Shown here one piece after another: positions 57,071 through 64,000 of a stretch of 64,000 bases of DNA (position 1 is its first letter; every line of letters begins with the position of its first letter). A model generated the notes under the pieces. That model saw nothing but the letters and a program-made list of their open reading frames with translations, did no database searches and was not told the DNA's origin. A program made the position numbers and the translations under genes. Source of the DNA: Suicoccus acidiformans (GTDB lineage Bacteria; Bacillota; Bacilli; Lactobacillales; Aerococcaceae); NCBI RefSeq assembly GCF_003546865.1, contig NZ_CP023434.1, forward strand, positions 744,001-808,000. Reading direction: 5' to 3'.

Positions 57071-59285
57071 TGTAGTGAAAGATAAGAACGAAGTATCCTA
57101 TTTTAGATTGAATAATCAGGTGAATATTCCAGTTGATGGAATGATTCCTTTGCATAAGGATAAGGAGGCAGTACGTGCCTATTTTCTCGAGCATGTGAAT
57201 ATGAATACGGTCTTCTTCTATACCTTAGATGAGAAGTTGACGTATCTTGTTCGCGAGGATTATTTGGAAGAGGCTATGTTACTCAAATATGAGCTCGATG
57301 AAGAAGCAAGCCAGCATCCGGACAATCAAGGCAAGAATTACGATTTCGCCTTTGTCAAGAAATTATTCAAACAAGTCTACAAGCATAAATTCCGCTTCAA
57401 GAGCTTCATGGGGGCTTACAAATTCTATACCCAGTATGCGATGAAGACAAATGATGGTAGCAAATACCTTGAGCGCTATGAAGACCGAATTGCCTTCAAT
57501 GCTCTTTATTTAGCAGACGGTGATAAGCAATTAGCCTTGGATTTGGCTGAAGAGTTAATTACTCAACGTTATCAACCTGCAACCCCAACTTTTCTAAATG
57601 CGGGGAAGAAACGACGCGGAGAATTAGTTTCTTGCTTCCTCATTGATATTGATGATTCGATGCTTTCCATAGGCCGGGCAATCAACTCCTCCTTGCAATT
57701 ATCACGCTTAGGGGGCGGTGTCGGCGTAAACCTTTCTAATTTAAGGGCAGCAGGCGATCCGATTAAGAAGATTGAGAATGCTTCGTCCGGAGTGATTCCT
57801 GTGATGAAACTTCTAGAAGATAGCTTCAGCTATAGTAACCAATTAGGCCAAAGAAATGGTGCAGGGGTGGTGTATTTAAACGTATTCCATCCAGATATTT
57901 ATGCCTTCTTGTCAACGAAGAAGGAGAATGCTGACGAGAAGATCCGCGTGAAGACCTTATCTTTAGGTGTGGTCGTTCCGGATAAATACTATGAACTGAT
58001 TAAGACCAACCAACCGATGTACTTGTTCAGCCCATACGATGTAGAACGTGAATACGGGAAGCCTTTTGCCTATATTGATATCACTCAAGAATACGACAAT
58101 CTTGTCGCGAATGAATCCATCAAAAAGACGAAAATTAGCGCCCGTGAATTGGAGCAAGAGATTTCCCGTCTGCAACAAGAGTCCGGTTATCCTTATATTA
58201 TCAATATTGATACAGTTAACAAGGCCAATCCAGTCGATGGACGCATCATCATGAGTAATCTTTGTTCAGAGATTTTCCAACCGCAAGAGCCGTCCGTGTT
58301 AAATGATGACTTATCTTATAAATCGGTTGGTACAGATATTAGCTGTAACTTGGGATCATCCAATATTGTCAACTTAATGAAGTCACCGGACTTTGGTAAG
58401 TCGATTGAAATAGCAGTTCGTGCCCTTACAACCGTAACCGATCAAACGAATCTTGAAGAAGTACCGACGATTCAGAAAGGTAACGAATTGTATCACACTA
58501 TTGGCCTCGGCGCGATGGGTCTTCATACTCAATTTGCCATCCATCAAATGGAATATGGTTCACCGGAGTCCATTGAATTTACTGACGCTTACTTTAGAAC
58601 GGTCAACTATTACTCTATTCTAGCAAGTAATAAAATCGCCGTAGAAAAAGGGGAAAGCTTCCATAAATTTGAACAATCTAAATACGCTGATGGAAGTTAC
58701 TTTGCCCCTTATATTGAAGAAGCATTCACCTTTGAGCATGAGAAAGTAGCGGAGTTGTTTAAAGGTATTCATGTGCCAACTCCAGAAGATTGGCAAGCCT
58801 TATCTGAGGCTGTTCAAGCAAGTGGTATGTACCACCGCAACCGAATGGCCATTGCGCCAAATGGCTCAATTTCTTATATTAATGAAACGAGTGCATCTCT
58901 ACATCCAATTACACAACGGGTGGAGCATCGTCAAGAGAAGAAGACGGGAGCTATTTTCTACCCAGCGCCATATTTATCAAATGAGACGATAGATTACTAT
59001 ACTTCAGCTTATGATATGGACCAACGTAAGATTATTGATGTCTATGCAGCAGCCCAACCTCATATCGATCAAGGGATGAGCTTGACTCTCTTTATGCACT
59101 CAGATATTCCGGAAGGAATTTATGAGTGGAAAGAAGGGAAGACGACGAAGATGACTACCCGTGACTTGAACCGTCTACGTAACTATGCGTATGCTAAAGG
59201 CATTAAGTCACTTTACTATGTTCGCACCTATACGAACGATGGGGATGTCATTGGTGCTAATGAATGTGAATCCTGCATGGTTTAG
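57060..59285 (+). CDS. nrdE: Class Ib ribonucleoside-diphosphate reductase alpha subunit
   Basis: 741 aa. Catalytic subunit making dNDPs. The first active-site Cys is in GELVSCFLIDIDD, the central one in IMSNLCSEIF, and the C-terminal redox pair is in CESCMV. The ATP-cone of class Ia enzymes is absent, as expected. ATG 57060 overlaps the nrdI end. Confidence 0.95.
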   Translation: MHSSVVKDKNEVSYFRLNNQVNIPVDGMIPLHKDKEAVRAYFLEHVNMNTVFFYTLDEKLTYLVREDYLEEAMLLKYELDEEASQHPDNQGKNYDFAFVKKLFKQVYKHKFRFKSFMGAYKFYTQYAMKTNDGSKYLERYEDRIAFNALYLADGDKQLALDLAEELITQRYQPATPTFLNAGKKRRGELVSCFLIDIDDSMLSIGRAINSSLQLSRLGGGVGVNLSNLRAAGDPIKKIENASSGVIPVMKLLEDSFSYSNQLGQRNGAGVVYLNVFHPDIYAFLSTKKENADEKIRVKTLSLGVVVPDKYYELIKTNQPMYLFSPYDVEREYGKPFAYIDITQEYDNLVANESIKKTKISARELEQEISRLQQESGYPYIINIDTVNKANPVDGRIIMSNLCSEIFQPQEPSVLNDDLSYKSVGTDISCNLGSSNIVNLMKSPDFGKSIEIAVRALTTVTDQTNLEEVPTIQKGNELYHTIGLGAMGLHTQFAIHQMEYGSPESIEFTDAYFRTVNYYSILASNKIAVEKGESFHKFEQSKYADGSYFAPYIEEAFTFEHEKVAELFKGIHVPTPEDWQALSEAVQASGMYHRNRMAIAPNGSISYINETSASLHPITQRVEHRQEKKTGAIFYPAPYLSNETIDYYTSAYDMDQRKIIDVYAAAQPHIDQGMSLTLFMHSDIPEGIYEWKEGKTTKMTTRDLNRLRNYAYAKGIKSLYYVRTYTNDGDVIGANECESCMV

Positions 59286-59302
59286 GCAAGAAAGGGAGAA
59301 AG

Positions 59303-60262
59303 ATGACTTATTTAGACTATAAAGCAATTGACTGGAATCGCATCGAAGACGCGATCGATAAGGCTACTTGGGAGAAATTAACTTCCCAATTCTGGTTGGA
59401 TACCCGAATCCCTGTCTCGAATGATTTGGATGACTGGCGTAACTTAAGTCCCGAAGAACAAGATGTGGTGAACAAGGCTTTCGGCGGTCTGACCCTTTTG
59501 GATACTTTACAATCAGAAGAAGGCGCGAACGTTATGCGGGCTGACGTACGAACGCAGCATGAGGAAGCGGTTTTGAATAATATCTTATTTATGGAATCGG
59601 TCCATGCCAAAAGCTATAGTACAATCTTTATTTCATTAAACGATAGCAAGGACATCGATCGAATCTTCCATTGGACGAATAACAACGAACGTGTTCAATA
59701 CAAAGCCAAACGGATTAACGAAATCTATCAGAATGGGACAGGCCTGCAAAAGAAAATTGCCAGCGTATTTCTAGAATCCTTCCTATTCTATAGTGGTTTC
59801 TATACACCGCTCTGGTATTTAGGTAATAATCAATTGCCGAATGTGGCTGAGATTATTAAGCTGATTATTCGTGATGAATCAGTTCATGGCACTTATTTAG
59901 GCTACAAATTCCAGTTAGGCTATAATGAATTGGATGAAGCAGAACAAGCCGAATTGCGTGACTGGATGTATGATCTACTCTTTGATTTAATGGATAACGA
60001 AATTGCCTACACCCACGATGTATACGACCAAGTAGGTTGGAGCGAAGATGTGAAGACCTTTGTGCGTTACAATGCCAACAAAGCATTGCAAAACCTTGGT
60101 TTTGAGCCTTTCTTCCCGAATGCCACGGCTGAAGACGTCAACCCAGTGGTTATGAACGGGATCTCTACGGAGACAACCAACCATGACTTCTTCTCACAAG
60201 TCGGCTCAGGCTACTTAATGGGTGAAGTCGAAGCGATGGATGACGACGATTACGATTTCTAA
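59303..60262 (+). CDS. nrdF: Class Ib ribonucleoside-diphosphate reductase beta subunit
   Basis: 319 aa. Houses the dimetal-tyrosyl radical. Metal-ligand segments DTLQSEEG, RTQHEEAVLNNILFMESVHAKSYS (shown here in two parts: HEEAV and ESVHAKSYS) and RDESVHGTYLGYKF are conserved, with the radical Tyr in HAKSYS. RBS AAAGGGAG. Ends with an acidic tail MDDDDYDF. Confidence 0.95.
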   Translation: MTYLDYKAIDWNRIEDAIDKATWEKLTSQFWLDTRIPVSNDLDDWRNLSPEEQDVVNKAFGGLTLLDTLQSEEGANVMRADVRTQHEEAVLNNILFMESVHAKSYSTIFISLNDSKDIDRIFHWTNNNERVQYKAKRINEIYQNGTGLQKKIASVFLESFLFYSGFYTPLWYLGNNQLPNVAEIIKLIIRDESVHGTYLGYKFQLGYNELDEAEQAELRDWMYDLLFDLMDNEIAYTHDVYDQVGWSEDVKTFVRYNANKALQNLGFEPFFPNATAEDVNPVVMNGISTETTNHDFFSQVGSGYLMGEVEAMDDDDYDF

Positions 60263-60380
60263 AGGAAGCTCTATATAAGCTGATTCGCATAGTATTCTTT
60301 GTACAAGATTAAGTTTGACGATATTACTATGAATGGCTGTGCCAATTTAGGTGAAGCACAATATGCTTGCCAAAAGAGAC

Positions 60381-60410
60381 AGCCACGGCCGGATGCCGTG
60401 GCTTCTTTTT
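60381..60410 (+). terminator. Rho-independent terminator of the nrd operon
   Basis: A perfect 9-bp stem AGCCACGGC/GCCGTGGCT is followed by TCTTTTT. Confidence 0.92.
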
Positions 60411-60516
60411 GGCTTATGAGCAGATAACCTCAGGCTGTAAATTAGATTCCGTACTTTTGCACCATACTTCATATAATGGCCAAATATAGCGCTGAATGGG
60501 CGAATGGGTTGCTGGA

Positions 60517-60625
60517 TTCCGTGGGAAGCGTGTCCCACGGAATGATTTTGGTCGATTATTCCGTGGAGAAGCATCCCCATGGAATGTTGCGAGGATTTTC
60601 TTCCGTGGGGCATCTTCCTACGGAA
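60517..60625. repeat. Palindromic repeat array D, three units
   Basis: Units lie at 60517-60542 (TTCCGTGGGA...TCCCACGGAA), 60559-60584 (TTCCGTGGAG...CCCATGGAA) and 60601-60625 (TTCCGTGGGG...CCTACGGAA), with 42-bp intervals. The gap after unit 1 (TGATTTTGG...) resembles the gap after unit 1 of array C (TGATTTTCGG...), showing that the arrays share ancestry beyond the palindromes. Confidence 0.9.
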
Positions 60626-60723
60626 TCCTAGCGCAAACAGTTGCTTTCTTTTTCTTAAACGTAACGTAGTTTCAGTTTTAAAGAAGCCGCCGTACTAAAC
60701 ACATAGGACTTTGCGATATTTTC

Positions 60724-60732
60724 TGCTATAAT
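60724..60732 (+). promoter_or_regulatory. Extended -10 promoter of the CAP-domain gene
   Basis: TGCTATAAT lies 24 bp before ATG 60756; RBS AAAGGTGGGG follows. Confidence 0.6.
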
Positions 60733-60755
60733 CACAAGAAGAAAGGTGGGGTGAG

Positions 60756-61535
60756 ATGAAACGGATTCCAATATCTACCTATGTGAAATTGCTGTGTATT
60801 GGGGCGGTCTGTTTTTGGCTTTATACGGAGAATACTGTATTTATTCAGGGAGTTATTGAAGATGAGACGCTTACCGTGGGCGATAAGGTTCGATCGATTA
60901 GCTATGAAATCTTAGGCTTTAACCAAGGGAATGTAGGCCAGCCAGAAGATATTCAACCATTATCACAACCTAGCTCAACTGACCGTGATACAAGCCAACC
61001 AATCCAATTTACTGAAGAGATAACTAACCACCCCAACTACCAGAAAGCGAGGGAAGTAGCCCAGCGTTTCAATGAGCAAGTCGACATTATTGAACTTAAC
61101 GTTGCGTTCTTAAACCGCGTTAATCAGGCTCGTCAAGAAGCTGGTTATCCCCCTGTACTTTTAGGAGACTACCTACATCACGGCATTCAAAACCGGGTCC
61201 ACCAACTAGCGGAATACAATTACTTATCCAACCAAACCCTTCATGGGGGTGACTTTCGTAGCATGCATCCCTATGTGGAATCAGCTGAAAGTCGGTTGAG
61301 TGAGAACTTATATGAACTGTATATCTCAGCGGGAGATATTCATTTGGAAACCTGGCAGAATGAGGAAATCCTTGCCGATTACTTGTTCGAGGCCTATGAA
61401 GCCAGTCTCATGCGCCCGGAAGTGATGGACTACCAACATCAATATGTCTATGTTTGGCTTACACCCACCGATATGAACTTGGAAGAGACACCCTATGTGC
61501 GATTAGTTGTAGCCGTTCAGCTAGATAATTGGTAG
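60756..61535 (+). CDS. Membrane-anchored CAP-domain (SCP/YkwD-like) protein
   Basis: 259 aa. An N-terminal hydrophobic anchor or signal (about 8-25, YVKLLCIGAVCFWLY) is followed by a polar linker (about 60-90) and a CAP domain from about residue 120. FLNRVNQARQEAGYPPV, the HQLAEYNYLSNQTLHGG segment and LSENLYEL match CAP motifs. It is expected on the outer face of the membrane; bacterial CAP proteins are mostly of unknown activity. Confidence 0.8.
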   Translation: MKRIPISTYVKLLCIGAVCFWLYTENTVFIQGVIEDETLTVGDKVRSISYEILGFNQGNVGQPEDIQPLSQPSSTDRDTSQPIQFTEEITNHPNYQKAREVAQRFNEQVDIIELNVAFLNRVNQARQEAGYPPVLLGDYLHHGIQNRVHQLAEYNYLSNQTLHGGDFRSMHPYVESAESRLSENLYELYISAGDIHLETWQNEEILADYLFEAYEASLMRPEVMDYQHQYVYVWLTPTDMNLEETPYVRLVVAVQLDNW

Positions 61536-61646
61536 ATGAGTCGTTACCAGATGAGAGGTTTATTCTATATAAACTTGGCAGGGGCACAAACCGTTCAAAC
61601 TTATGACCTGAGGAACGAAACAATACTAATTTTACAAAAGTAAAAA

Positions 61647-61690
61647 CCGAGGAAGTGCTATTAATGAGCATTTCCTCGGCTTTATTATAA
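61647..61690. terminator. Bidirectional terminator between convergent genes
   Basis: A 13-bp stem CCGAGGAAGTGCT/AGCATTTCCTCGG (one wobble) is flanked by A-rich sequence on the left and T-rich sequence on the right. It can serve both the plus-strand CAP gene and the minus-strand degV gene. Confidence 0.88.
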
Positions 61691-61696
61691 GCTTTT

Positions 61697-62545
61697 TTAT
61701 TTCGTTTCGTAGCCTAAAATAAGGCCATTTTTCTCTGCGTAATAAGAACAAAGATTACTGGTTTCTTGGATGGTAACGTGTGCTTCTTTGAAGCGCTCTT
61801 TGATTAAGGCTTTCAAGCGCTTGGCACTTTCCAGGTTTGCCACGTGAGAGAGGGATACTTTACCCCCTTGATAGCCATTACTTTCCATTTCTTTTAAGAC
61901 GGACTCGTAGCCACGTTTGGCGCCTCGTGCTTTATGAGCAATATCGATTGTGCTTTGTTCAGTGCGCACGCCAACTAGGCGGATATTTAAGAGGCCGATC
62001 ATCTGCCCGACAATTTTATTCACGCGTCCATTTTTGACTAGATTATTTACGGATTCTAATAAGAAGACGATTTGAGTGTGCTGATGGTAAGTATTTAAAG
62101 CGTCGAGCATCTCCTCAAATTCTACCTCAGCTTCGGCTAATTCTAAGGCTTTCTCAATCAGTAAATTCATCTCTCCGCTAGCTGAGCGACTATCGAAGAT
62201 GTGGACGTTGACATCAGGATGTTCCTCTTCGAAAATATCTTTACCCAAGCGGGCGCTATTATAACTTCCAGATAGGCCACCAGTTAAGGTAAAGACAATT
62301 ACGTTCTCAGCACCAACGTAAGTACGAGCATAGCTATCTGGCGAAGGACAGGCTGAGGACGTGGCGCCTTTAGCAGCTTCCAATTTGGCATTTAAGGTAT
62401 CGTTATCTATGGTCCCATTATCCACGATAACTTCATTATCAATATTTAACATCAAAGGTACAAACGCAAAGTCTACCTTGTCGCTAAGGTTGTCGATTGT
62501 GCGAAAGTCTGAACCTGAGTCTGTAACAATTTTCCATTTTTTCAT
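61697..62545 (-). CDS. DegV family fatty-acid-binding protein
   Basis: 282 aa. DegV/FakB-like proteins bind fatty acids, and FakB presents them to the kinase FakA. N-terminal IVTDSGSDF, the SSACPSPDSY segment, FTLTGGLSGSYNSA and the C-terminal LCSYYAEKNGLILGY fit the family. RBS GGAGGG precedes ATG at 62545 (minus strand). Whether it works with a FakA elsewhere is not shown here. Confidence 0.9.
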   Translation of the reverse strand: MKKWKIVTDSGSDFRTIDNLSDKVDFAFVPLMLNIDNEVIVDNGTIDNDTLNAKLEAAKGATSSACPSPDSYARTYVGAENVIVFTLTGGLSGSYNSARLGKDIFEEEHPDVNVHIFDSRSASGEMNLLIEKALELAEAEVEFEEMLDALNTYHQHTQIVFLLESVNNLVKNGRVNKIVGQMIGLLNIRLVGVRTEQSTIDIAHKARGAKRGYESVLKEMESNGYQGGKVSLSHVANLESAKRLKALIKERFKEAHVTIQETSNLCSYYAEKNGLILGYETK

Positions 62546-62571
62546 GTGAATCCCTCCATCTCTACCTTATA

Positions 62572-62600
62572 AGTATAGCGAACTCATTTTGAATTAACAA
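62572..62600 (-). promoter_or_regulatory. Promoter of the degV-family gene
   Basis: Read on the minus strand: -35 TTGTTA (62600-62595), a 17-bp spacer and -10 TATACT (62577-62572). Confidence 0.7.
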
Positions 62601-62707
62601 TGAATGTCACCTGAAATGCGACCGCTAGTTGCGAAAGTGAGACGTCAAACATTTGTGACACGATCTCTGAAAAATAGATTGCCAAAAGCAGTTAAACATT
62701 CAGCATA

Positions 62708-62769
62708 TTTCTGGAAAGTTTTGTCAAGGTCTTTAGAGCGAAGCGTGCCTTGACGAAACTTGGAAGAAA
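62708..62769. repeat. 22-bp inverted repeat downstream of the dead transposase gene
   Basis: Arms at 62708-62729 (ending GTTTTGTCAAGG) and 62748-62769 (starting CCTTGACGAAAC) match at 18 of 22 positions with an 18-bp loop. It lies 10 bp beyond the transposase stop. It could be the transposase terminator (no T-run is visible) or part of the element end. Confidence 0.55.
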
Positions 62770-62779
62770 TATATAATGG

Positions 62780-63712
62780 CTAACCTGCTTTTTCAAAATA
62801 TTCTGTGACGACTTCATTCAGGTTCTTGAAATCTAAAACTTTGCGGTAGGTATTATTGTAGCTTGTGTGGTGCCGTCTTAAAGCTTTTTCTAGCTCTTCT
62901 TCACTGAAGAAACGTCTTCTTGAGTAAAACTTCTCTTCATCTTCTCGGTGGCTTCTCTCTACCAAACCGTTCTGCCAAGGACTATAAGGAGCCGTCGTTT
63001 GATAGTCAATACCTAGGCAGTTTAAGACTTTTTGAAACCTTGATTGCTTATCAGTTTCCTCTGGGTCAGTGGTAAACTCCCTTCCGTTGCCTGTCTGAAT
63101 TTTGTCAATCTTGAAGCCCATCTCTCCTTCTAGGGTTAGCAGAAATTCTGCGGTTGTATAGGTGCTATTCTTATTCATCAGACTCAACACTCTCTTTCGT
63201 GAATAAGCATCTATGGCTGTGATTTGGTAGTATCTCTGATGGTGACTCACAAAGCCGATAGAGTTCACAGGGACGTATTTCACATCAATTTGAACGAGTT
63301 GACCAGGGTGAGTGTATTTGGGCTTATCTTTCTGCCTCTTGCCTTTTTTCTAAGCTTTAGTAGGCTTTCTTAGATCCATCTTCCTGATCTGTCGACACAT
63401 AGAATCATAAGACTTAGTGTAGCCCTCCTCTTGACATTTGCGGTAGACATGAGCTAAATCATGATGTTTATGGTGCCTATGCATGTGTTTAATCAGGTCC
63501 AATTCATCCTGTGTATGTTGGTTAGGATGTGATTTAGGACGAGTAGACTTCTTTGGCAAGGATTCAATCGATCCATCATACCTTTGTTGCCATCTCTGAA
63601 CATATTGCCTGGATTTATGTTATCTCCTTGCGGCTACGGCATTATTATTCACTTTGATAGCATACTTAACCATTCGTTCGCGATGTTTCATACCTTCTGT
63701 TATAATAGACAT
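62780..63712 (-). pseudogene. DDE (rve-type) transposase, inactivated by two nonsense codons
   Basis: One minus-strand frame of 310 codons starts at ATG 63712 (AAAGGA upstream). It is broken by TAA at 63622-63620 (between AARR and HKSRQYVQRW) and TAG at 63352-63350 (between KPTKA and KKGKRQKD), with no frameshift. It has an N-terminal helix-turn-helix-like part and a C-terminal integrase core (VQIDVKYVPV, PYSPWQNGLVERSHRE). The second catalytic Asp (usual TDNG) reads TGNG. Family probably IS481/IS3-like; exact family not determined. A possible terminal match ATTTGTGA-CA occurs at 62651 and, inverted, at 63750. Confidence 0.85.
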
Positions 63713-63879
63713 ATAAGAGATCCTTTCTATGTTTATAATTGTTCACAAATCTATTATAACAGAGGGGTTTCTTTTTTATTTGTTTTATGTCACATATATG
63801 TATTATCTCATAACACTTGAGAGGAGTATTACATAATTATCACAACATTTCAAAGCAATGAAAAAACAAACCAAAGCAT

Positions 63880-63908
63880 TTGCAAAACGATCTTAAGCAT
63901 GTTATTCT
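63880..63908 (+). promoter_or_regulatory. Promoter of the gene at the right edge
   Basis: TTGCAA (63880-63885), a 17-bp spacer and TATTCT (63903-63908). The following leader of about 75 nt contains the hairpin AGCATGC (63925-63931) / GCATGCT (63939-63945), which is not followed by a T-run. Confidence 0.7.
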
Positions 63909-63991
63909 ATGTTTGTCGCAGGGAAGCATGCTTTTGTGGCATGCTCCTTCTGAGGTTAAGCGATAATCATATGAAAAAATTGAGGAGTATT

Positions 63992-64000
63992 ATGGTAGGA
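63992..64000 (+). CDS. Start of an unidentified gene, cut by the window edge
   Basis: ATG at 63992 is preceded by GAGGAG at a good distance (7 bases). Only three codons (Met-Val-Gly) are visible, so the product cannot be named. The structured leader suggests post-transcriptional control. Confidence 0.35.

Larger units (their letters stand above)
60263..60723. other. Intergenic region after nrdF with terminator and array D
   Basis: It holds the nrd terminator and palindromic array D. A 32-codon frame ending in the terminator (from about 60331) has no RBS and was not accepted. Confidence 0.55.

Noticed and set aside
60347-60613. 88-codon minus-strand open frame over array D
   Set aside because: Translation of the repeat units and the nrd terminator; no RBS or family match.
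63584-63820. 78-codon plus-strand open frame at the right end
   Set aside because: It is antisense to the 5' part of the transposase pseudogene and has no RBS.

Overview
The window looks like a chromosomal segment of a low-to-moderate GC Firmicute of the order Lactobacillales. The fatty-acid cluster has the lactic-acid-bacterial order fabT-fabH-acpP-fabK-fabD-fabG-fabF-accB-fabZ-accC-accD-accA, with enoyl reductase FabK. The tRNA gene lacks an encoded CCA, ribosome binding sites are strong GGAGG types, and class Ib nrdHIEF, pdhABCD and comEA-comEC all fit. An Aerococcaceae- or Carnobacteriaceae-like source is an inference from gene content, not a proven assignment.

Layout. 1-9.4 kb: the 3' part of a DUF1002 gene, then a tight housekeeping run xseA-xseB-ispA-tlyA-like-recN-miaA-hflX-def. 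9.4-11.2 kb: a solitary tRNA-Arg(TCT) with its own promoter and terminator, then gdhA. 11.2-21.5 kb: a repeat-bearing intergenic region, then the FabT-controlled fab/acc operon. 21.5-27 kb: the pyruvate dehydrogenase operon. 27.4-33.5 kb: a complete F1Fo-ATPase operon (atpBEFHAGDC) with a short delta subunit. 33.8-38.3 kb: a LysR regulator, a UPF0223 protein, an inositol-phosphatase-like protein, typA and sodA. 38.4-39.9 kb: an intact ISL3-family insertion sequence sitting in the sodA terminator. 40.2-47 kb: ftsW, a YlbG-like protein, rsmD, coaD, comEA, comEC and a GT8 glycosyltransferase. 47.5-50.4 kb: a polar amino acid ABC transporter. 50.6-54.8 kb: a stand-alone EIIA protein and an MhqR-like quinone/catechol detoxification operon. 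54.9-60.3 kb: a lipoprotein polysaccharide deacetylase and nrdHIEF. 60.7-64 kb: a CAP-domain protein, a convergent DegV protein, a dead transposase gene and the first codons of a further gene with a structured leader.

The most distinctive feature is a family of short palindromes, mostly 26 bp (consensus ends TTCCGTGG and CCACGGAA). They are arrayed with a 41-43 bp period in four separate intergenic regions (about 11.3, 39.9, 47.2 and 60.5 kb). Stem pairing survives sequence change, including a C-G to G-C double change, which points to selection on the inverted repeat. I do not recognise this family. It is not a CRISPR: the gaps are only 15-17 bp, partly alike, and no cas genes are near.

Other points worth attention: an ATP synthase delta subunit of 109 aa that lacks the usual N-terminal domain, together with an alpha subunit carrying an altered P-loop; a FabZ with Asp at the catalytic acid position; MhqR-type operators overlaid on promoters; NrdR-like boxes upstream of nrdH; and an IS inserted exactly into a terminator T-tract with perfect 8-bp target duplications.
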